NCBI GenBank assembly: GCA_905339165.1
Contig: CAJPFH010000006.1
Location: forward strand, 1 to 64,000
Origin: Flavobacteriales bacterium
GTDB lineage: Bacteria > Bacteroidota > Bacteroidia > Flavobacteriales_E > Vicingaceae
DNA: 64,000 nt
Direction: 5' to 3'
Part shown: positions 51,222 through 59,168 of the stretch, one piece after another
Numbering within the stretch: position 1 is the first letter of the stretch
Layout: each line of letters begins with the position of its first letter
Translations under genes and position numbers: made by a program
The notes under the pieces: model-generated
Told to the model about the DNA's origin: nothing
Databases searched by the model: none
The model's input: the letters and a program-made list of their open reading frames with translations, nothing else

Positions 51222-54200
51222 CTATTTTCCAATGAATCCGGCTACTACACAAGGCTTTTTATAATGCCTAACAGCCCCCGATAAGTTGTACACCTCAACA
51301 TAAACAATATAAATTCCTATGCGGGCTTTTTCGTAATGATCTCCAATGCCGTCCCAAGAAATAGTCCCTTTACTTGCCAGCAATTCATTTTGTATCAACT
51401 TGCGAAAAATTCTCCCTTCGTTATCGTAAATAAAAATGCTGCCCACAAAACCGGGTTCTCCAAAATCATAATGTATGTTTAAAACGTCATTGTATCCATC
51501 GTTGTCGGGCGAAAAAATTTCGGGCTCTAGGCTCATTTCATCAGTTCCTTCGCCTGCCTGAAACTGAGAATTTTCAAAACCGGGTGTAGCAAAACCTGCG
51601 CTTTCGGCAGCCGAATGCCAATTGGTAACATCGTTGGTAGGGCGGTTAAAATCGATTCGTTCTAGTGTGATTCCTTTTTTATCTTTTAATAAAGGGAAGT
51701 GCATTTTTTCCGTATAATCAAAACGGTCGCACACTTCATCAATATTATTTATAAGAATAACTGTTCCCTCTGAATTATTATAAGAGGGAAGCGAAGACAT
51801 TTGTATAAATCTTCCGGGTTTTGTGTTAGGGTATTCTACGGTAATATTTATAGTATCTTTGGTTAAAACAAGGTATTCCCCGGGTTTTAATAAATAAGGA
51901 GTATCAGAAATGGTTTTTAAATTGGAAAAAGTTTGGTTATCGTAGTTGGCCAGTTTCCAGTTTTGAAGGTTAATGTTTTTCTGAGAGTGGTTGTAAACTT
52001 CTACAAAGTCGGAACCTCCGGTACGTGGATTAAAAAGTACTTCGTTGATAACCACATCGAGCGGATTTGCTTGTTCCGGTAGAGCAAACTGTGCTTTATT
52101 TTGCGTGCCTATACTGTTTCCTATGCAATCGGTAAGTCCGCTAACCAGTACTGTATAAGTAGTTTGAATTTGAAGTTTATTTAAAAGATTCAGTACAATG
52201 GTTTTTCTATCTATTTTTTTAGAAGCTATCGTAATTCCATTATCAATACTATAGGAAGCAAAAACAGCAGAAACACTATCTATTATCTCGTTAAATGTAA
52301 GAAGAACTGTGCTGTCGTTCAGAGCATTGGCTTTCAGTAATTTAGGGCCTTCGGTGTCGGGGTTGTTTCCAAAAATAGAGTTTATTTTTCCGGGAGTTCC
52401 GCCCGAAGAATGAATGGATGCCGCCCAGTTTTCTCCTTCTCCGCAAGGGTTATTCGGGTCTATCATTTCCAGTGTCCATCCTCCGTTTATTTTCAATTCG
52501 TTTTTGTACCAAGCATCACTGTAGTTTACATTGGATAGGATTTGATTAAGGGCATTTTTCAAACTCAGGTTATCTCCGCTATTGTTTAACGAGGGCCAGC
52601 TACTTAAACCTAAAGTATAGCCATACGGGTTATAAAGATTCTGATTTGAGGAGGGACAAAGTATAGCATAACTGTTGGGGAGTAAAACCCCCTTAGGAAT
52701 AGTGGTGCTTGAAATGGGATCGGAAAAGAGTAAACCATCTAAAAGTAATACTTTTCCTGTAGAGTTATATAATTCTACAAATTCATACTCGGGTAATGAG
52801 ATAGGGTTAGAGGGGTTTGCAAATATTTCGTTAATTACTATTTCGAAGGGTTGTGGTTTTACACCTATACCAAACAGAAGAGTATTGTTGTTTAGTGGAT
52901 TTCCGGGGCAATCTGAGGCGTTGGTAATAGTAAGTGTGTAGGCGGTAGCCGAATCGAGTGTGGGAAAAAAATCGAGACGAACACCCATAAAATCAGGAGC
53001 AATAGGTTGAACCAAAGTTACCGTAATCCCATTGTTTAAAGCATAAGTTGCATTGGCAAGCGAGAGGCTGTCCATGCTCTTGTCAAAAAAAAAGTCGGCC
53101 TGAAAGTTTGTATTCATTAATACGGAAATTAAATTGGGCTTAGTAGTATCCGGATTATTATTATACAGAGAGTTTTGTGCAGCAGGAGTTCCCCCATTGG
53201 GGTCGTTACTGGCTTTCCAATTGTTTAATCCGGTACAAGGGGTTTCGGGGTTTATTTGTTCTAAGGTCCAGCCTCCGCTTTTTTTACCGGCATCTCCATA
53301 CCATGTGTCGGAATAACTTAAGGCATCTATCAGGGTATTGGTGTTTGATTGCAGCGTAATATTGTCTCCGGTGTTGTTTAGTGCAGGCCAGGTATTTAAC
53401 CCCATTACAGGACCAAAAAACTTATAATAAATGGTATCGCTGCTTTTGCACAGGATAAGAAAATCGTTTGGTTTTAAAATGTAGTTTGAAAGAATACCGG
53501 TACTGCTGCCATCTGAAAATTTCCATCCGCTTAATTGAAAGTATTTATTTCCCGGATTGTAAATTTCTATAAACTCTTTATTGGGTAAACCTACTTGGGG
53601 GTCGGGGTCGGCCAATATTTCATTAATTACTACATCACGGTAGCTTGCCGTAGAAAGCAAATAATAAATGAAGTTTGCCGTAGCGTTAGTAACCACATTG
53701 TTACTATAATCTTCTACATTGTTTACGGTAAGCGTATAAGGAGAATTACTAATAAAGGAATTGGCAAAAGTAAGGTGTACTAGCTTAAAATTTAATCCAT
53801 CGCGAATAGCTGAAATAGGAGTACCTATTCCATTATTTACAGAATAATTTAAGGAGGTTTCGGAAGTAATTAATTCAACATTTTCATCAAATAAAACATC
53901 GAGTTCGGTGGCTGATACAGGAGTAGCTGATACAATAGCCGGAGGGGTAAGGTCATAAATGATGGGGCCGACATAAAAATCATCAAAAAAATGTTTGTTA
54001 AAAAAGCTATTGGTACTTTGGGTAATAAAAATTCCGAAAGAATTGCTTGTTAAAACACTAGCATCAGTAACAGTTCCTTCTAAAAAATAATTTGCTCCTG
54101 TGCCTGTTATATCTCGGTGTAATTCCCATACATTGGCAAGGGTTCGTGTAATTTTTATTTTTAGGATGTTGTTAGAAAAATTAGTAACCCCATCGAGCCC

Positions 54201-54626
54201 ATCTATTATTTTAGTGTTAACTCCTGAAACGCGCTTGTATAAACAAATATCATCTTGGGTATTACCTACCCTCACAAAATAACCGTTTATGCCAGGTGCT
54301 AAGAGGTTGGCTTGATCGGAAGTTAAAAAAATATCAACATAATTAGCACTGGAGGTATTAAATTGCAAATTCAGGTAAAATTCCCACTGACAATCGTTTA
54401 CCTGAGTGCTAGGTGTAGAAAGATAAAACGAAGTAGAGGCAATTTGTTTATTGGATCGCAGTAAATTATTTCCACCGCTATTTATAACAGTAAAAACGGT
54501 ATCATCCCCTGTCCATATGGGATTTGCAGTAAAATCTCCATCGGAAAAATCATCGGTAAACTGAGCAAAGGTGTTTATGCATACCAGCAGGAAAAATGTT
54601 GAAAATATGACACGGAAAAAAAGCAT
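51222..54626 (-). CDS. Large secreted lamin-tail protein with T9SS type B sorting domain
   Basis: A 1134-residue protein with signal peptide (ends CINTFAQ). A laminin-G-like domain (about 22-215) is followed by three pairs of Ig-like (Big_5-type) and lamin-tail domains: lamin tails begin VVINEILADP, VINEIFANP and VVINEVLFNP, the Ig-like ones end in YTLTVNNVEDYSNN or similar. The C-terminus (EPEIFSPDNDGYNDVLNIHY, SIFIYDNEGRIFRKL, RIGIYIVYVEVYN) is a type B sorting domain of the CHU/gliding kind, which often goes with PorP/SprF-like partners. It is probably a surface adhesin or wall protein. Not a known enzyme. Confidence 0.82.
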   Translation of the reverse strand: MLFFRVIFSTFFLLVCINTFAQFTDDFSDGDFTANPIWTGDDTVFTVINSGGNNLLRSNKQIASTSFYLSTPSTQVNDCQWEFYLNLQFNTSSANYVDIFLTSDQANLLAPGINGYFVRVGNTQDDICLYKRVSGVNTKIIDGLDGVTNFSNNILKIKITRTLANVWELHRDITGTGANYFLEGTVTDASVLTSNSFGIFITQSTNSFFNKHFFDDFYVGPIIYDLTPPAIVSATPVSATELDVLFDENVELITSETSLNYSVNNGIGTPISAIRDGLNFKLVHLTFANSFISNSPYTLTVNNVEDYSNNVVTNATANFIYYLLSTASYRDVVINEILADPDPQVGLPNKEFIEIYNPGNKYFQLSGWKFSDGSSTGILSNYILKPNDFLILCKSSDTIYYKFFGPVMGLNTWPALNNTGDNITLQSNTNTLIDALSYSDTWYGDAGKKSGGWTLEQINPETPCTGLNNWKASNDPNGGTPAAQNSLYNNNPDTTKPNLISVLMNTNFQADFFFDKSMDSLSLANATYALNNGITVTLVQPIAPDFMGVRLDFFPTLDSATAYTLTITNASDCPGNPLNNNTLLFGIGVKPQPFEIVINEIFANPSNPISLPEYEFVELYNSTGKVLLLDGLLFSDPISSTTIPKGVLLPNSYAILCPSSNQNLYNPYGYTLGLSSWPSLNNSGDNLSLKNALNQILSNVNYSDAWYKNELKINGGWTLEMIDPNNPCGEGENWAASIHSSGGTPGKINSIFGNNPDTEGPKLLKANALNDSTVLLTFNEIIDSVSAVFASYSIDNGITIASKKIDRKTIVLNLLNKLQIQTTYTVLVSGLTDCIGNSIGTQNKAQFALPEQANPLDVVINEVLFNPRTGGSDFVEVYNHSQKNINLQNWKLANYDNQTFSNLKTISDTPYLLKPGEYLVLTKDTINITVEYPNTKPGRFIQMSSLPSYNNSEGTVILINNIDEVCDRFDYTEKMHFPLLKDKKGITLERIDFNRPTNDVTNWHSAAESAGFATPGFENSQFQAGEGTDEMSLEPEIFSPDNDGYNDVLNIHYDFGEPGFVGSIFIYDNEGRIFRKLIQNELLASKGTISWDGIGDHYEKARIGIYIVYVEVYNLSGAVRHYKKPCVVAGFIGK

Positions 54627-54686
54627 AAATCATGTTTAAGCAGGGTAAATGTAATATTTTTGCTGTTTATTTATACCAACTAACTA

Positions 54687-54704
54687 TTATTAAAATTTTA
54701 ATAA
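54687..54704. repeat. AT palindrome just before asd
   Basis: TTATTAAAATTTTAATAA is a perfect 18-base palindrome ending 1 base before the asd ATG. It could be a leader hairpin that hides the start, or simple AT bias. Confidence 0.25.
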
Positions 54705-54705
54705 A

Positions 54706-55716
54706 ATGAAAATAGCCGTAGTAGGAGCCACCGGATTGGTGGGTAGTATTATGTTAAAAGTATTGGAAGAACGCAATTTTCCGGTAAGTGAATTATTGCC
54801 GGTAGCCTCAGAAAAATCGGTTGGCAGCGAAGTATTATTTAAAGGAAAGAAATATAAAGTAATAGATATCGAAGAAGCCATAAAACAAAAACCGGTTATT
54901 GCTATTTTTTCGGCAGGGGGAGGGACCTCTTTAGAATGGGCTCCAAAATTTGCCGAAGTAGGTACTACTGTAATCGACAACTCTTCGGCATGGAGAATGG
55001 ATCCTACAAAAAAATTAGTGGTTCCGGAGGTAAATGCTCATTGCCTAAAAAAAGAAGATAAAATAATTGCAAATCCAAACTGTTCTACTATTCAAATGGT
55101 AGTGGTTTTAAATCCCCTGCATAAAAAATACAAGATTAAAAGGGTGGTGGTTTCTACCTACCAAAGTGTAACAGGTACAGGTAAAAAAGCAGTAGATCAA
55201 ATGATGAATGAGCGAAAAGGTATAAAAGGCGAAATGGCTTATCCTTATCAAATTGACCTAAATGTGCTCCCACATATTGATGTTTTTTTGGAAAACGGAT
55301 ATACCAAAGAAGAAATGAAAATGATTTTAGAAACCAACAAAATAATGGAAGATGATACCATTCAGGTTACTGCTACTACCGTTCGAATTCCTACGATGGG
55401 AGGACATAGCGAGAGTGTAAATGTACAATTCGAAAACGATTTTGATTTACAGGAAATTCGCCAAATGTTAGCCTCTACACCTGGAGTTATTTTACAAGAT
55501 AATCCTGAAATGAATATTTACCCTATGCCCCTTTTGGCACATAATAAAGACGAAGTTTTTGTGGGTCGCATACGCAGAGATTTTTCTCAGCCAAACACTC
55601 TCAACCTTTGGATTGTGGCCGATAATTTACGCAAAGGAGCTGCCACCAATGCAGTTCAAATAGCCGAATATTTAGTGGCTAAACACCTTATACAGCTACC
55701 GCAAAGCGTTGCGTAA
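54706..55716 (+). CDS. asd: Aspartate-semialdehyde dehydrogenase
   Basis: A 336-residue NADPH-dependent enzyme that reduces aspartyl phosphate to the semialdehyde, the branch point to lysine, threonine and methionine. The NADP loop GATGLVGSIML starts at residue 8, and the catalytic cysteine is Cys126 in NPNCSTIQM. SVTGTGKKAVDQ and PTMGGHSES are also diagnostic. It lies apart from other amino-acid genes; the preceding palindrome is noted separately. Confidence 0.96.
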   Translation: MKIAVVGATGLVGSIMLKVLEERNFPVSELLPVASEKSVGSEVLFKGKKYKVIDIEEAIKQKPVIAIFSAGGGTSLEWAPKFAEVGTTVIDNSSAWRMDPTKKLVVPEVNAHCLKKEDKIIANPNCSTIQMVVVLNPLHKKYKIKRVVVSTYQSVTGTGKKAVDQMMNERKGIKGEMAYPYQIDLNVLPHIDVFLENGYTKEEMKMILETNKIMEDDTIQVTATTVRIPTMGGHSESVNVQFENDFDLQEIRQMLASTPGVILQDNPEMNIYPMPLLAHNKDEVFVGRIRRDFSQPNTLNLWIVADNLRKGAATNAVQIAEYLVAKHLIQLPQSVA

Positions 55717-55743
55717 CGTATAATTTACAGCCCTAAGTGGGCA

Positions 55744-55751
55744 TAAATTTG
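55744..55751 (+). promoter_or_regulatory. -7 box of uvrC, near-leaderless
   Basis: TAAATTTG is a perfect TAnnTTTG ending only 5 bases before the ATG at 55757, so the transcript would begin at or close to the start codon. Confidence 0.35.
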
Positions 55752-55756
55752 CACTT

Positions 55757-57553
55757 ATGCCTATAGCCGATATCACCAAACAAATTAGCTATTTACCTAA
55801 CCACCCGGGCGTATACCGTTTTTATAATTCCGCTGGAAAAATTATTTATGTAGGCAAAGCGAAAGACTTAAAAAAAAGGGTTTCATCGTATTTTACAAAG
55901 CAACCCGAAAGTGGCAAAACGGCCTTAATGGTAAAACAAATTGCCGATGTTAAAACAATTGTGGTAAATACAGAAGTTGAAGCCCTTTTATTAGAGAATA
56001 CGCTCATTAAAGAATTTAAGCCTCGGTATAATATTTTGCTCAAAGACGATAAAACCTATCCATGGATTTGCATAAAAAAAGAAAGATTTCCGCGCGTATT
56101 TTCTACCCGTCATTTGGTTAAAGACGGTTCGCAATACTTTGGCCCATACGCCTCGGTACGCACTATGAAAACGCTGTTAGACCTATTAAAACAATTGTAC
56201 AAGCTGCGAACGTGCTCTTACCAGCTTTCCGAAGAAAATATAAAAAACAACAAATTTAAAGTGTGCCTCGAATATCATTTAGGCAACTGCAAAGCCCCAT
56301 GCGAAGGGATGCAAACAGAAAAGGAATACAACGAATACATTACTCAATTAAAAGAAATTTTAAAAGGAAACATTAGCGAAATTACCCAACTCCTAAAACA
56401 GCAAATAAACGAATGTGCCGAAAAACTTCAGTTCGAAGAAGCTCAGGAATTAAAAGAAAAATTAGAACGGCTACAGAACTATAAAAACAAAACAACCGTA
56501 GTAAACTCAACGGTAAATAATGTAGATGTATTTTCGTTTGTAAAAAATGAAGGAACCGCTTTTATTAATTACATGAAAGTAAAAGCAGGAGCGGTAGTTC
56601 AATCGCATAGTATTGAATTAAAAACAAAACTAGAAGAAACAGACGGTCAATTGCTCGATTTAGCTATCATTGAACTACGCCAGCGTTTTCAATCCAACTC
56701 ATCAGAAATTATTTTACCTTTTTTGCCCGATACCCTTTTGCCTGATGTACAATTGCATGTACCACAGCGAGGCGATAAAAAAAGACTGCTAGAACTTTCC
56801 GAAAAAAATGCAGTATATTTTATGAATGAAAAACTAAGGCAAGCTAAAAAAATAAATCCACAAACTCACCATCGTATCCTTGAAAAATTAAAAACCGATT
56901 TAAATTTATCGGCTTTGCCGGTTCATATCGAATGTTTTGATAATTCTAATATGCAAGGGACTAATGCGGTATCGGCCTGTGTCGTTTTTAAAAACGGAAA
57001 ACCCAGTAAAAAAGATTACCGTCATTTTAACATAAAAACAGTTGAAGGCCCTAATGATTTTGCCAGTATGGAAGAAGCTGTGTACAGACGATACAAGCGA
57101 ATGTGTGAAGAAAAAATGCCACTTCCACAACTTATTATTATTGACGGAGGAAAAGGACAATTATCATCAGCACTTACAGCATTAAAACAATTAAATTTAT
57201 CAGAAAAAATAAAAATCATTGGCATCGCCAAACGCCTCGAAGAAATTTTTTTCCCGGGCGAATCTATTCCTTTGTATATCGACAAACGTTCAGAATCACT
57301 TAAACTAATTCAGCACTTGCGCAACGAAGCACATCGTTTCGGGCTAAAACATTACCGAAGTAAGCACTCCAAACAACTCGTGGTATCAGAATTCGACCAT
57401 ATAAAAGGAATTGGCGAGAAAAGTAAGCAAGCCCTTTTGCAAAAATTCAAATCTATTACCCGCTTAAAAAAAGCCGAGAAAAAAGAAATTGCAGCCGTAA
57501 TTGGAATTAAGAAAACCGAAATTTTAATTAAAACATTCGAGGCTACACCTTGA
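55757..57553 (+). CDS. uvrC: Excinuclease ABC subunit UvrC
   Basis: A 598-residue nucleotide-excision-repair nuclease that cuts on both sides of a lesion after UvrAB loading. GIY-YIG domain (about 10-95; GVYRFYNSAGKIIYVGKAK), UVR motif contacting UvrB (about 205-240), RNase H-like nuclease (about 370-520; ECFDNSNMQGTNAVSACVVF and IIDGGKGQLSSAL), and helix-hairpin-helix repeats (IKGIGEKSKQALLQKF). Length typical. Its last 11 bases overlap the end of the convergent HNH-like gene. Confidence 0.96.
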   Translation: MPIADITKQISYLPNHPGVYRFYNSAGKIIYVGKAKDLKKRVSSYFTKQPESGKTALMVKQIADVKTIVVNTEVEALLLENTLIKEFKPRYNILLKDDKTYPWICIKKERFPRVFSTRHLVKDGSQYFGPYASVRTMKTLLDLLKQLYKLRTCSYQLSEENIKNNKFKVCLEYHLGNCKAPCEGMQTEKEYNEYITQLKEILKGNISEITQLLKQQINECAEKLQFEEAQELKEKLERLQNYKNKTTVVNSTVNNVDVFSFVKNEGTAFINYMKVKAGAVVQSHSIELKTKLEETDGQLLDLAIIELRQRFQSNSSEIILPFLPDTLLPDVQLHVPQRGDKKRLLELSEKNAVYFMNEKLRQAKKINPQTHHRILEKLKTDLNLSALPVHIECFDNSNMQGTNAVSACVVFKNGKPSKKDYRHFNIKTVEGPNDFASMEEAVYRRYKRMCEEKMPLPQLIIIDGGKGQLSSALTALKQLNLSEKIKIIGIAKRLEEIFFPGESIPLYIDKRSESLKLIQHLRNEAHRFGLKHYRSKHSKQLVVSEFDHIKGIGEKSKQALLQKFKSITRLKKAEKKEIAAVIGIKKTEILIKTFEATP

Positions 57554-58121
57554 TATGTCCCCAGTTCTCGCCACTTTTAATCCGATAGGCCTGCATTTCG
57601 CTAATATTAAACTGTTGGGAAATTTTTTGAATCGTTTGTTTTCTTTTAGGATTAAGTAACATCGTCTTTAAACGAGTTACTTGTTTAACGGTAAGTTTTT
57701 GCCCATCGCGCATTCGGTTAAATTCAATAAGTTTTTTTCTTGCCGCAATAACTTTTGGGCTTTTCTTGTTATGTAACACCAATTCTTCCTTGCTACCCCA
57801 TTTTAAGTTAGAAGCTTTGTTATTTCCCCTTGTACGGTTTAAGTGAAGCACATACGTCTGCGATTTTTTGGGTTTTGGAAGGAATTTTTCAGCCACCAAC
57901 CGATGTACAAAAAAATGTTTGTTTTGTATGCCTTTTTTAGTGGTTACTTTATATCTGAAAACTTTATAGCCGTCTACATCGCTGCATTTTAGTATGTTTC
58001 CGTCTTTGGTGGTTTTTTTAAAACTCATCATACGCCCGTAATTAGAAACAGCATACCGCAACTTTAATTGATGAGGAAAAACACATTCTTTCCATTTTTC
58101 GTTTTCGTAAAATTTTGCCAT
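57543..58121 (-). CDS. NUMOD4/HNH-type endonuclease-like protein
   Basis: A 192-residue protein. N-terminal NUMOD4-like motif (WKECVFPHQLKLRYAVSNYG, then RMMSF), then an HNH-type domain (VHRLVAEKFLP, VLHLNRTRGNNKASNLKWGS), where the usual HID or HxD is HLN so one catalytic Asp is replaced. The C-terminus has a helix-turn-helix-like tail (LTVKQVTRLKTMLL, KISQQFNISEMQAYRI). This architecture occurs in homing endonucleases and phage HNH proteins. It stands alone, convergent with uvrC and 27 bases from gpsA. Homing activity is doubtful without an intact active site. Confidence 0.72.
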   Translation of the reverse strand: MAKFYENEKWKECVFPHQLKLRYAVSNYGRMMSFKKTTKDGNILKCSDVDGYKVFRYKVTTKKGIQNKHFFVHRLVAEKFLPKPKKSQTYVLHLNRTRGNNKASNLKWGSKEELVLHNKKSPKVIAARKKLIEFNRMRDGQKLTVKQVTRLKTMLLNPKRKQTIQKISQQFNISEMQAYRIKSGENWGHIKV

Positions 58122-58148
58122 AATTGGTGGGTTTAGAGGAATAGAATA

Positions 58149-59147
58149 TTATGATAGTTTATCGGTTAGCAAACTTATTTCCATAATGGGCGACATTTTT
58201 TCGTACAATATCCTGTAAACAGCTTCGGTAATAGGCATCTGCACGTTAAATTTTTTATTCATTTCGTGCAAACTTTTAACCGCATAGTAACCTTCGGCAG
58301 TCATATTCATTTCTAACTGGGCCGCTTTTACCGAATATCCTTTTCCAATCATGGTTCCAAAATTCCGATTTCTCGAAAATTGAGAATAAGCAGTTACAAG
58401 TAAATCGCCAAGATAAGCCGATGATTTTACATCGCGGTGAATAGGATTAACTGCATCTACAAAGCGTTCTATTTCCTGAATGGCATTTGTAACCAAAATG
58501 GCCTGAAAATTATCGCCATATCCTAATCCGTGGCAGATACCAGCCGCAATGGCAAATACATTTTTGAGTACAGCTGATAGTTCAGTTCCAAATAAATCAT
58601 CGGAAACGGTTGTTTTAATGTACCGACAGGATAGAAGATTTGCCATCCTTTCAGCATAGAGGGTATTCTGGCAAGCTATGGTAAGGTACGAAAGCTTCTC
58701 CATGGCTACTTCTTCGGCATGGCAAGGGCCGCATATAATGCCTATTTTATCGTATGGTGTACCAAATTGTTTATGAAAAAAGCGAGCTGGTATGGCGTGG
58801 TATTCGGGCACCATGCCTTTGATGGCCGAAAATAATATTTTATTCTCTATACCGCTTGTTTTATGAGTATTAAATACGTCTACCAAAAAGGCTGCGGGAA
58901 CGCCCATAATAAGTATTTCGCTTTCGTTTATAACATGCTGAAGGTTTGTGCTCACAGATACCTTGTTGGACTCAAACTGAATAGAGCTTAGATAATTGGG
59001 ATTATGATAAAATTTAGTAAAGTGTTCAGCGGCTTTTTCATTTCGCATCCACCAATGGATATGCGACACATTGTTTCCAAGAATTTTAACCAATGCAGTA
59101 GGCCAACTCCCTCCGCCAATAACTCCAATTTTCATTGTTTTCCCCAA
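58149..59147 (-). CDS. gpsA: NAD(P)+-dependent glycerol-3-phosphate dehydrogenase
   Basis: A 332-residue enzyme that makes glycerol-3-phosphate for phospholipid synthesis. The family elements LSAVLKNVFAIAAGICHGLGYGDN (catalytic Lys), GDLLVTAYSQFSRNRNFG and the C-terminal PITEAVYRILYE are all clear. The dinucleotide loop reads GGGSWPTAL where most have GAGSWGTAL, so the third glycine is Pro; related Bacteroidota enzymes, from memory, have Ala there. Alternative start at the second ATG (59135, MKIGVIG). The upstream gene is the SBBP protein. Confidence 0.92.
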   Translation of the reverse strand: MGKTMKIGVIGGGSWPTALVKILGNNVSHIHWWMRNEKAAEHFTKFYHNPNYLSSIQFESNKVSVSTNLQHVINESEILIMGVPAAFLVDVFNTHKTSGIENKILFSAIKGMVPEYHAIPARFFHKQFGTPYDKIGIICGPCHAEEVAMEKLSYLTIACQNTLYAERMANLLSCRYIKTTVSDDLFGTELSAVLKNVFAIAAGICHGLGYGDNFQAILVTNAIQEIERFVDAVNPIHRDVKSSAYLGDLLVTAYSQFSRNRNFGTMIGKGYSVKAAQLEMNMTAEGYYAVKSLHEMNKKFNVQMPITEAVYRILYEKMSPIMEISLLTDKLS

Positions 59148-59168
59148 TTAAATATGCTCGATATTAAA

